This document shows positions 9,382 through 18,924 of a stretch of 64,000 bases of DNA, in pieces (within the stretch, counting starts at the first letter, position 1; each line of letters begins with the position of its first letter). This stretch comes from Palaemon carinicauda (Eukaryota > Arthropoda > Malacostraca > Decapoda > Palaemonidae): assembly GCF_036898095.1 (NCBI RefSeq), contig NC_090739.1, positions 104,513,386 through 104,577,385 of the forward strand, in the 5' to 3' direction. A program made the translations under genes and the position numbers. Under the pieces are notes generated by a model. It did not search any database. It was not told the origin of the DNA and saw nothing but the letters and a program-made list of their open reading frames with translations.

Positions 9382-11290
9382 GCAAGCCTTAAGCAATAAG
9401 AAGTCCTTTCGTGGAGGAAAGGGAAAGAGGGGATCCGGCCGAGGCTGGTCCCACCAGGGCAGGCAGTCCTCCCATTTATCCACCTGTGGGGGGATGCCTG
9501 CAAAGCCGCTGGCGGAAGTGGCTTCATCATGGGGCCAAACCCTGGACAGTCGAGGTGATTCGTTCAGGGTATCACATCCCGTTCGCGATCTCTCTCACTC
9601 CACTTGACTTGAGTGCCAATTTCATCGAACTTCTGTGCAAAGGAATCCGCACGGGAGTGTACCCTCAGGGCAGAAGTTCAGACCATGTTGGAGAAGGGCG
9701 CTCTCCAGGAGGTCCTTGACGGGTCCCCAGGCTTTTACAGTCTACTCTTTCTTGTGAGAAATGTGTCTGGAGGCTGGAGAACAGTCATCGACCTCTCAGC
9801 TCTGAACAGGTTTGTTGAGCAGACCCCGTTCAGAATGGAGACGGCTAACACTGTCAGAAAAGCAATAAGACCGCAGGATTTCATGTGCACTAGATCTAAA
9901 GGACACATAGTTCCAGATCCCAATTCATCCGTCTTCCAGGAATTATCTAAGATTCATGTTCAACCAGAAGCGTTACCAGTTCAGGGTAGTGTGTTTCAGT
10001 CTTTCCACAGCACCCCTGGTCTTCACGAGTGTGTTCGCCCCAGTATCATCTTGGGCCCACAGAGTCGTCATCCGTCTCCTAAGATACATGGACGACTGGC
10101 TGATTCTGGCAGACTCGGAGGTGGCCCTTCTCCGCCACTGAGACGAGCTTTTGCCAGGATCTGGGGATCGTGGTAAACCTTGAGAAGTCTCATCTGCTTC
10201 CCTCTCAAGAACTGGTATAACTAGGCATGCGCATAGAAACCCTAAGGAACGAAGCGTTCTCATCAGACGAGAGAATTCAGAGACTGAGGGAGATTGCACA
10301 GGTATTCCTCAGTCGGGAAGAGCTCCCGGCGCAGTTTTGGCTTTGCCTTCTTGGTCATCTCTCTTCCCTGACCCTACTGGTCCCCAACGGTTGCCTTAGG
10401 ATGAGATCTCTCCAGTGGCGACTGAAATCTCAGTGGAACCAGTCCACCGATTCCCGGATTCAACTAGTCCCCATAACGCTAGAGGAACAGTTGGATCTCA
10501 GATGGTGGCTAGCGGAGCCGAACCTCTGCAAAGGGGTCGATCCTCTCGTCTCTCCCCCGGAATTGATGCTCTTTTCGAATGCATCAAAAGAAGGGTGGGC
10601 GGTTCACGTGCTGCATCATTACATCTCCGGCCAATGATCCGAATCAGAAAGGTACCAGCACATAAATTTCTTGGTGAGGGCAGCCTTTCTGGCCCTCAAA
10701 GAGTTCCACCAGGTCCTGGCGGGGTACTCCTTTTCACAGCAGCTGTGCCATCTTGCAGTAGAGATACTCAGATGGGCAGAAGACAACTCTGTCACAATCA
10801 GTTCCCCGAATGTGCCAGCGGACAAGCTGAGCAGAGCGACTCAGATAGTTGGCATTGAGTGGTCTTTGAATCCTCGGATAGCCAGCAAAATGCTGACTTT
10901 GTGGGGTTCCCCGACTGTGGATCTGTTTGCAATGGACCTGAATTTCAGGCTCCCATTGTACTGCTCCCCAGTCCTGGATCCCCAAGCTCTTTAGCAAGAT
11001 GCTTTTCAACAACAGTGGATAAACCTATGAGAGAAGTCCTCAACCAGGTATGAGCAAGCAACAACTTGCAAATGACTCTGATAAGCTCCACTATGGCATC
11101 ACGCAGAATGGTTCCCAGACCTTCTGCATCTCCTCGCGGAGATCCCGAGGGAGCTCCCCCCACAACACGGCCTTCTCAAACAACCACATGCCAACATCTT
11201 CCACAAAGCCGTAGCTTCGCTTCGGCTTCATGCCTGGAGATTGTCCAGCACCTTCTCACTCAGAGGGGCTTTTTGCAACCAGTTGGGAAA
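9382..11290 (+). pseudogene. Element G ORF2: RT-RNase H-MT, broken
   Basis: This is the DIRS polyprotein, now spread over several frames. The RT fingers are at 9613-9900 (SPGFYSLLFLVRNVSGGWRT, VIDLSALNRFV). The palm lies at 9956-10141 in another frame and keeps the catalytic box as RYMDDWLILADSE. The connection domain is at 10227-10560 (LLGHLSSLTLLVPN, LQWRLKSQWNQ). RNase H begins near 10560 with LFSNASKEGW, where the usual first Asp of SDAS is Asn. ILRWAEDNSVTIS and NVPADKLSRATQI follow at 10770-10850. The MT-like part (TLWGSPTVDLFAMDLNF, YCSPVLDP) is at 10890-10990, and its PPF box lies in a deleted or scrambled segment near 11000-11060. Several frameshifts separate these blocks. Confidence 0.82.
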
Positions 11291-12215
11291 TGAATGGCTG
11301 GACACCTCAGAAGATCCACAGAGGCAGTCTATCAGGCAAAGTGGTAAATTTTCTGGGATTGGTGTTGTGAAAGGGGTATCTCTCCCCTTGATTCCTCGGT
11401 TCCAACTATAGCGGAGTTTCTTGTATACCTTTGGGAAGAAATGCTTCTCTCGGTCTCGGCAGTCAAAGGCTACCGCTCACTCTTGAGTCTCGTCTTTAGA
11501 CTGAAAGGAGTTATTTCCTTCTTGTTGGAACTTCCTTTACTCATACGCAGTTACGAGCTTACTTGTCGCCAGGCAGAGCTAAGACCTCCCCCTTGGAACT
11601 TGGTTCGGGTCCTCGATTGCCACCTCACATGGAAAACGGTGTTCCTGCTTTTGCTGGCTTCGTCCAAGAGAGTCAGCGAACTTCATGATCTATCTGCTGA
11701 TGTCTCCCACTCTAGGAGAGGGGAAAGTAATCCTCAACTACGTCCCTGAGTTTGTAGCTAAGACTCAAAATCCGGGTGTGCTGGACTCCAGGTTCGGCCC
11801 ATTCCGGATAGAGAGTCTTCGTTTTGTAACCGAAGATCCAGACCAACTGTTGTTATGTCTAGTAAGGAGTCTGAGGTGTTACTTAAAAAGAAGAGCAGCA
11901 GCTTGCCTCCGTGTGCAAGCGCTTTTTGTTAGGATGGAGAAGGTCATGAGCAATACTATTTCCTCTTGGATAAGGAAAGTGATTGAATACGCTCACGATC
12001 CAGACCCTCCTCCGTCCAATCGACCCAGAGCTCATGACGTCGGGTATTGCAATGTTCCTGGCGTTCATGAAGAATTTTTCTGTGGCACAGGAAATGCAAG
12101 CGGGCATGTGGAAGCGTCAGACGACCTTCACCGCCCACTACCTGAAAGATGTAACCCACAGGAGCATGGAAACCTTTTCCATTGTTCCTGGGGGTGGCCG
12201 CACAAAAAGTGATCT
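11290..12215 (+). pseudogene. Element G ORF3: tyrosine recombinase, broken
   Basis: Recombinase similarity begins around the frame at 11066-11293 (SRSFASASCLEIVQHLLTQR), equivalent to SRSVASASRLETIQRLLTER in F. It continues with a core-binding segment and with SAVKGYRSLLSLVFRLKGV (11441-11520). The first catalytic Arg sits in SSKRVSELHDL (about 11670). The next block is in a new frame, PEFVAKTQNPGVLDSRF (11740-11800), then SNTISSWIRKVIEYAHDPDP. The H-x-x-R box region near 12030 is altered (AHDV-x-y-C replaces HDVRG), so a key Arg appears lost by frameshift. The C-terminal WKRQTTFTAHYLKDV with the nucleophilic Tyr is at 12110-12150. The copy is not functional. Confidence 0.82.
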
Positions 12216-12665
12216 AATGCCTCAAGCTCCTTGGTAGACAAGTAGCAGAGGGTAGAGGGCTGAGGTTACCTGGGTTAGTCTGGGTTGAATGAGAAAGTAT
12301 GGGGGGGGGGGGGGTGGAACAGCTCCGCAAGACTGCAGCATAGCTGATATCACCCCTCTGCAGGTAAGATTCATTTCCCGTTTGCATCCTGAGTATTGAT
12401 ATATACTTTGTTACATCTCCAATACCTCTTAAGGGAAGGTATTGGATATGTCTAAGAACTCATGCTTATCTTCGAGTTCCTATGTAAAGACAAGCCACTA
12501 GTCTCTCACACAAGCTTCTGCAGGCCGCTATCAGTGTTTTACCTTGTAACTACTATGATTTTAGCGAGGGTAGGGTTCCTACTAATTAGATCAAAAGATC
12601 AATTGGAGAGAAACCTGGGTCATAGCCAAAGCCAGTTGGTAGGACTTCCTCCCTCCTAAGAGTAT
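12216..12665 (+). other. Element G 3' untranslated region with poly-G
   Basis: There is no conserved ORF between the recombinase stop and the ICR. A run of about 14 G residues lies at 12301-12314. A GCAGACTGCAGCATAGC-like stretch follows at about 12330, with counterparts in E and F near their own ICRs. Confidence 0.6.
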
Positions 12666-12772
12666 GTCACCCCTATAAATAGCGAAAAGGTTTGAATCTG
12701 TGTCGGAACAAATATCAAATTTGGAAATAATTTGTATTTTTCCTAACATGCAAACCTGGAGCTATTTATACA
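12666..12772 (+). repeat. Element G internal complementary region
   Basis: The first half (CCCCTATAAATAGCG ... GTCGGAACAAATA) is the inverted left terminus of 8466-8515. The second half (CAAATTTGGAAATAATTTGT to GAGCTATTTATA) is the inverted right terminus of 12955-13014. The junction is at about 12713. Confidence 0.87.
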
Positions 12773-12789
12773 AATTGGGCTGCCACCCT

Positions 12790-13014
12790 GTCCCCCTAGA
12801 AGTCCTGCCAGAAAACAAAATTGGTTACTCAGCTGACAGGTGTGGGTGAGCTGGGTAGCCGGTCTACCCCACCCCCTTTCCTCTAACTAGCGGATGGTGT
12901 AATTATCCCTTACTAAAATTATCTTGGCTAGTTTTCAGCATTGCCAAAAGTGATACCCCTATAAATAGCTCCAGGTTTGTATGTTAGGAAAAATACAAAT
13001 TATTTCCAAATTTG
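12790..13014. repeat. Element G 3' terminal inverted repeat
   Basis: This is the inverted copy of the 5' ITR: GACAGGTGTGGGTGAGC, then GGGTAGCCGGTCTACCCC and CTAACTAGCGG. It ends with the lineage-specific terminus GTTAGGAAAAATACAAATTA followed by TTTCCAAATTTG. Confidence 0.85.
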
Positions 13015-13297
13015 TTATAGTATTGTACATTAATTGAATGTGGATATAACCTACAACTAATTACTTAAACTATGAATATTATCTTATTTTTCTCTTTGTA
13101 CAACATTTAATCCCTATCGAGAGACTTGTCCGATTATTAGCAACTGTCATTAAATTTTCTTTTACACAAAAGTGGAATCTAAAGTAAGCTAATGTTCTCT
13201 TTAAAGGTATTAGCACATATACATAAGATAGCAGTTATTTGACAAAAAAAAAAAAGATGCCGCTCTTAATTAGCTACAGCTTGCCATTGCTTTTAGT

Positions 13298-13357
<60 letters not shown>

Positions 13358-13484
13358 GAGAGGGAAGGGGAAATATAGGTTATCATATTCTAGCAATCAA
13401 CATGTGTTCAAGTACTGTCATCACAAATATACTAGAGAAGGGAAAAAAATGAGTTGTGTGTTTCTAAATAATCTTAATTTCTTC
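13015..13484. other. Spacer with 56-base poly-T tract
   Basis: This is AT-rich DNA between elements G and H. An uninterrupted T run spans 13301-13356 and could be the remnant of a poly-A tail of a minus-strand retroposed sequence, but no body for such a copy is recognised on its right side. No gene is seen. Confidence 0.6.
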
Positions 13485-13640
13485 CTGCGCAAATACAAAC
13501 CTTCGTTCTTCTTGTAGGAGAGATGATTCAGCCATAAAAACTTTAATGTGAGCTGTCAATAACCCTCCACTAGTTAGCTGAGGTTAGACCAACTTGTCTT
13601 CTCGCTCACTTGCCCAGTAGCTGAGCTCGCTTTTTTATTT
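13485..13640. repeat. Element H 5' ITR remnant
   Basis: It carries CACTAGTTAGCTGAG and TCTTCTCGCTCACTTGCCCAGTAGCTGAGCTC. The inverted relatives are at 16590-16740. Divergence is clearly higher than between the two ITRs of A, B, C, E or G. Confidence 0.6.
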
Positions 13641-14039
13641 TACGACAGTTGATTATAGATGTTAATGTCTCATTCTCTGCCGGTTTATCTGTTAGCTGAC
13701 CGTATAAACTTTTTCTTTACAGATGTATTTGTATTTTGAGCACTGCAATCATGCTGATTTATGGGCAGACCACACTCCTGCACCAGTACGTGTAGCTCTG
13801 GCTCGCACGTTTACCGTACACTTGCAGCTCAAGGTCGTGCTCCTACATTGCTCAATATTTTTACAAATCTTTCTGCACCTCTTACTACCACAGTTATTCC
13901 AGCTGCGTCATGATCCCCTACAGCATCTCATGCATGATCAGCATGGCATTCACTAAAGGGAGGAGGTGACTCGCACCTATCAGGCGCACGTTCCTCATCC
14001 ACAAGCCAATTGACGCCTTCCCCAGACTTGATACTCTCG

Positions 14040-14420
14040 TGGATGCATTAAAAGAATGGCCTTCGGGCTGTAGTTCAATTCTAATCTGCAATGCCAGATA
14101 AACCTCCTGGAGTTGAGGGGAGGCTTCCCAGCTCTTTAAAAGGGTTTCAGGCCACTTTGTAGCGTTTGAGTGACAACACGATGGTGGCATATCTAAACAA
14201 ACAAGGAGGTACTTTTTCAGGCAGCCATGAATTTTATGCTCTTCGTAGATGCATCAAAAGAATGGCCTCCGGGCTGTAGTCTGATTCCGAGTAGTAATGT
14301 TATATAAACCACCTGGGATTGAGGGCAGCCTTCCTAGCGCTTTTCAGACCACTCTGTAGTGTTGGTGAGACACATCACGACGATGGTGGCATATCTAACA
14401 AAAGGAGGTACTTTTTCACA
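14040..14420 (+). repeat. Duplicated RNase H segment in element H
   Basis: A stretch at about 14040-14220 (GATGCATTAAAAGAATGGCC ... GATGGTGGCATATCTAA ... GGAGGTACTTTTTCA) is repeated at about 14249-14425 with scattered differences. Both encode the start of RNase H (DASKEWPPG) through the GGTFSHQL block. This is a local duplication of roughly 200 bp within ORF2. Confidence 0.8.
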
Positions 14421-14800
14421 CCAGCTATGCCATCTAGCTGTTGAGATTCTGCGATGGAAAGATTGCAATGCGATCTCCATGTTACCCTGGTTTATTCCAG
14501 GCTATAAGAACATTCTGGCAGACATTCTGAGCAGGAAGACAAAGATAGTTAGTTCTGAATGGTCTTAACATTACTGTATAGCAAACAAAGCCAACAAAGT
14601 CCCCCTTTGTGGGGTTCGCCACTAATAGAACTGTTCTGGCTGGCAACCGGAAGCTTCCAGTGTACTGCTTTGCAGTACTAGACCCACAGGCAGCCCTAGG
14701 GTGCCTTTCAGCACACAGGGACAATCTAGGTGTGTATGTGTTCCCTATTCTACATGATGAGGAGACTCCTTAACAAGGTGAGATCGTCACACAATCTATG
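14420..14800 (+). pseudogene. Element H ORF2 remnant (RNase H / MT)
   Basis: The frame at 14359-14568 reads GGTFSHQLCHLAVEILRWKD, FIPGYKNILADILSRKTKIV and SSEWS, the C-terminal RNase H of DIRS ORF2 with its ADxLSR Asp. A decayed methyltransferase-like part follows (KVPLCGVRH, PVYCFAVLDPQ in mixed frames, 14590-14760). Stops and frameshifts make it non-functional. Confidence 0.72.
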
Positions 14801-14870
14801 ACTGATAGCTTCAAATTGGTAGCAAGCAGAATGGTACCCAAACCTTTTACTACTGCCGACAGAGGCTCTG

Positions 14871-15960
14871 ATGGAGCTTCCTCCCTTACAGGACTTGCTT
14901 CGTCAACCACGTGCTAAGATATTCCACAAGATAGTCGCATCCCTACGACTTCACTCCTGGAAGTTATCCAGCATCTCTTTCAGAGAGGATTTTTGTACCC
15001 AGTGGCAAAACATATACCTCAGGTGGTCTTCAATTTCTTTCTATCAAGTGAAGTGGGAAATGGAAGGGCTCTCTCTCCACTCAGATCCACTATACCCCTG
15101 ATTGCCAAGTTTTTATTATACCTTTGGGAGGAAAAACTCGCTCAGTCTTGGCGATGAAAGGCTATCATAGCTATAAGCCAAGTCTTTTGACTGAAAAGGA
15201 TATATATTTTCTCCTCAATGGAATTGTCCATGCTCATAGTAAGTTTTGATCTAACTTGCCCCTAATTGGAAATGAGACCACCTTCATGGAACATAGTCAA
15301 AGTGCTTCGTTCCTTGAAAGGAACTCCATACAAACCATTAAGCCGAGCATCAGATCGGGACTTAACTCTTGCAACGGTTTTCCTTCTTGCCCTGACCTAT
15401 GCAATGAGGGTCAGCGAGTTACGTGGTCTCTATGACATTGCTTATTCAAGGTGATGGGGCCAGGTTACACTAAGCTTTATCCCTGAATTGTATTCCTAAG
15501 ACTCAGATTCTAGCTGTAGAAGACCTTAGGTTCAGGCCCTTCAGATTCAGTGTCTTCAAGAAGTAACTGATAATCCTGATCAGCTGTTTCTATGCCCTGT
15601 GAAAGCATTGAGGCACTATTTCAAGCCCATAAGAGGAACTCTTCCTCAGATTCAGAATGTACTTGTCTCTACAGACAGGTTTAAGAGGAGAATCAAAAAG
15701 AAACTGACTCCCCTTGGATTCGGCAGGTTATCGACCGTGCACACAGTCCTCCCCCTGCCCACCAGGGCAGATGACCCAGAACTCATGTCAGGGGCATAGG
15801 TTCGTCCCTAGTGTTGAAAAGAAATATCTCTGTGGTTTAGGTGGTCTAAGCAGTTGTGTGGAAAAGGCAAATCACCTTCACCTCCCACAACCTGCAAGAC
15901 ATACTTGCAGGATCCTAAATAAGTTTACTCAGGCCCTGTGGAGGCCACTCAATTAGTGGT
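14871..15960 (+). pseudogene. Element H ORF3 remnant: tyrosine recombinase
   Basis: Recombinase fragments lie in several frames: MRPPSWNIVKVLRSLKGTPY and DRDLTLATVFLLALTYAMRVSELRGL (15266-15454; the usual AKRVSE is AMRVSE, keeping the catalytic Arg), LCPVKALRHYFKPIRG (15590-15640) and FKRRIKKKLTPLGFG. The H-x-x-R and Tyr blocks are not readable with confidence. The open stretches are short and clearly decayed. Confidence 0.72.
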
Positions 15961-16795
15961 ATAGCTACATAAGCTCCCTTGCAGTACTAGTAACAGTTGG
16001 TTTACAGCAGATATTACAGTGGTGTTAGTCGGGGATAAATGTAAAAAAATGGCTGGCCTTTTCTTTCTTCATCATCCCCTCTCTTAGGTCACAGCATCCG
16101 TAAGACTGCAAACTGGCCTACACCCAACTGCGGGTAAGCCTCATTTTCGTTTAGTGGTCTCTATATCTTGTGTATTTTTTTTACGTCCCCAACCTCCTTG
16201 CGAGGGGGAGTTTGGCTATGTCTCAGAGTCTGTGCGCATGAGTGGGGGACCTCCTTGCAAGGGGGAGTTAGGCTATATCTGAGTCTGTGTGCATGTGTCA
16301 GCCCATTCTTTATACTTCCCTAGCTAAAGTTACAGTGCGAGTTCCCACTCACTCACCATGGTTGCATAGGCTGTGAACCCTTTTGCATTGATGGCCCAAT
16401 GATTCATGAAGTGTCAGTATACTCTTCCCACGTTCTATTGAGCTCGGATTTTTTCCGGGGAAAAGTTCTTCAGCCTGTTAAAATGAGACTTTCACCTACC
16501 TTAGGGTGAGTTTCCTATGTAAAGAAAGAAGGTTTGTTCGTTACACATACTTGTCTCGCCCTCTCCTTCCCCCTTAGAAGTCCTCCTGCGATCAAAAGTG
16601 AGCTCAGCTACTATGTGAGTGTGTGATTTGGCGGGTTGGTTTACCCTCTATTACACCCTTCTAACTAACGAAGGGTTATTGACACCTCGCGTTTATGGCT
16701 AAAACAGCTTACACTGCATCATCTCTCCTATGTAAAGAACTCATGTATATATTGTTAAGTGAAATACAACGTACTTGGAAATTTATCATATTTTC
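15961..16795 (+). other. Element H 3' region: UTR, ICR relic, 3' ITR
   Basis: A short direct duplication, CCTCCTTGCGAGGGGGAGTT and CCTCCTTGCAAGGGGGAGTT about 53 bp apart, sits at 16194-16273. An ICR-like segment (CCTATGTAAAGAAAGAAGG ... CATACTTG) is at 16511-16550. The 3' ITR remnant with CTAACTAACGAAGGGTTA is at about 16590-16795. Confidence 0.55.
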
Positions 16796-17043
16796 TCCCT
16801 TTCAATAATGGCATAGTGTGCTTAACTGAAAATTTCATATAACATGCTATAATACTAAAATTAAATAAAGGGAGAACCAAGTATGCTCTGTGAAAATTTT
16901 GCTTGTTTATTAAATAGGGTTACATTTTTTGGGGAGCAACTAATCCACTTATCTTGTGTAACGGGAAGCAAGGAAAGACCAATAGAAAATGTATAATATT
17001 TAAGTTCTTAAATAGTATTGCAGAGCATTAGAAAGCTTATATA

Positions 17044-17134
<91 letters not shown>

Positions 17135-18924
17135 TGGAATTAAAGTTATATCCACAATAAAAACTACCTTGTTCAAAGTAAGGTTAAATTATTTTTAAAC
17201 TTTTTCGTCGAGGAGTTAGTAAGCTTATTCTCAAAACTTCATATAAAGCTTGTTTTAGTAATTTTCATTAAATTAATGTTAGAGAACTACTGAAATTAAA
17301 TGTCAATATTTTAGATATTCTGGTCACAAATAGCATTTCAAATGCTTTCCTGTAGTATAAGATATTAATTTTTCTTCAATCTAGTGAACAGGAATTTGTT
17401 TCAAATTATTAGAATGACAAAATTGCTATTAAAAGGATAAAATCTGATCTTTTGCTACTGATTTTAAGCTTTCTATATTCATAAAAAAGGTGCGATTAAC
17501 TGCTTGTATTTGGTGTAGAATATAGCCTATTTAGTTAATAACGGTTGTAATTTGGAGCATTTTAAGAACTAAATTTCTTATAAAATGGTTTTATGAAAGG
17601 AATAGTGATTCAATTTGAGTTATGCTAGTCTAAAAGTAGAAAACCATCAGTAAAATAGGTTTAAATCAACAATCACGAAATATTTCTTAAAAGCAGATGT
17701 TCTAAGTGTGGCTTTGATGTAAAACTTCAAGATTATTTTCGAAAGACTTATGAGGGTAGGCTAGTTATAGCCTACCTAATGAAAAGATTAGGATTAATAT
17801 TTTGTAAAGAGAAGGCCGAAACACAGCTTGTTGTTGACATGTAGGTTAAACTTAGAGGGTATAAGGTTTTGAACCTAAGAGACTAATTATGAAAAAAAAG
17901 TAATCGGTTCTTGATCAATTATCTATGACCATGGGAGGAATTATTACCTATAGGGGAGCTCAAAGTAAAAAGAAGAATCCGTGTGAGATTATTGTTTATA
18001 GGGAAGTTAAAAGTAAAAAGAAAAGTTTTGGGTTTCTTAAGATAATTCAGTGAATGCCTGTGATATTCCTTTCAATGTTGTGTTTTGAAGGTGTATTTTC
18101 AAGATTAGTACTTTTAAAGTGATATTTACCGAGTTAGTAGGTAATGTTCTGGTTGAAATTTTCAATTGTAATAGAAATGTAGATTGTATATTTTAAACAT
18201 CTAAGGTGGTTTTATTGGTAGAATTGTTTTGCAAATTTAAAATACAACTTTATAGAGAAGATGTGAATTGAAAATGGTTACTAAGCAGATAAATCCTTAA
18301 AGCCAGTTGCTTTTTATAAACAATAAATGCTGTATAGTCATTTATGATTTTATTGAATAGAAATGATAATCATTAAAACTTGACATGATATGCTTGTATA
18401 CTGTACTCATAAATGTACATTGCGTATATTGTAATGATTTCAGATATATATTTTAAAAATAATAAGCACTACTCAATAATGTCAATTGTATAAGAAAATT
18501 TATATGGACGAAAATTCTTTAAAATATAAAAGTAAGGTTCTGAATGATAATTTATGGCCAAAAAGGAACATGCCAGTTACATAATGTTATAACTACATAT
18601 ATGAGAAGTGAGTAAGATAAATGGCCCAGCATTCGAACGTCAGTGGTAAGTATGGACATTACGACCTACTAAAGTCATTATGCAAGGTTCATTATCGTCA
18701 GAATGCTGGAAATGGTTCATTCATGATATTTTGAGTGCAAAATATTTGACTAGTTAATTAAAATAAACTTCTTCATTTATAAAGGAAATGATTCGTCTTA
18801 TGTTGAGCGGTCTTTGGGTTTTGGTGAGAGGAGGTTATTTTTTAACATCTCTCATAAGAAATGTTTAAACCCAGAAGTTTGTTCATTTTTTGGAGTTCAG
18901 ATGGAAATTTAAGACTAGTCTTAT
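16796..18924. other. AT-rich spacer, no gene recognised
   Basis: More than 2 kb of AT-rich sequence contains one long TC microsatellite (17047-17130). No coding frame is recognised and no inverted or tandem repeat stands out. Confidence 0.55.
17047..17130. repeat. (TC)n microsatellite
   Basis: This is a perfect CT dinucleotide run of about 42 units. Confidence 0.97.

Larger units (their letters stand above)
8466..13014 (+). mobile_element. DIRS-like retrotransposon G (decayed)
   Basis: This plus-strand DIRS element belongs to the same lineage as E and F. It has a 5' ITR (8466-8690), the C-terminal half of Gag (8800-9381), RT-RNase H-MT (9411-11290), recombinase (11290-12215), ICR (12666-12772) and a 3' ITR (12790-13014). 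The ends are set by ICR matching: left TATTTGTTCCGAC and right CCAAATTTG meet, inverted, at about 12713 in the ICR. Frameshifts are frequent in every ORF. Compared with F, roughly 300 N-terminal Gag codons and most of the leader are missing. Confidence 0.87.
13485..16795 (+). mobile_element. DIRS-like element H, heavily decayed
   Basis: The left end (GCAAATACAAACCTTCGTTC ... GTTAGCTGAGGTTAGACCAA ... GAGCTCGC) and the right end (AAGTGAGCTCAGCTAC ... TCTAACTAACGAAGGGTTA ... TTAAGTGAAATACAA) are inverted relatives of each other and match the E/F/G ITR plan. An ICR-like segment is at about 16500-16560. Between them lie RNase H/MT fragments (14040-14760) and recombinase fragments (14871-15960), all with many stops. 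Gag and RT palm are not recognisable. This is the oldest-looking DIRS copy here. Confidence 0.7.

Noticed and set aside
13239..13517. 92-codon ORF with a poly-Phe core
   Set aside because: It is an artefact of the 56-base T run.
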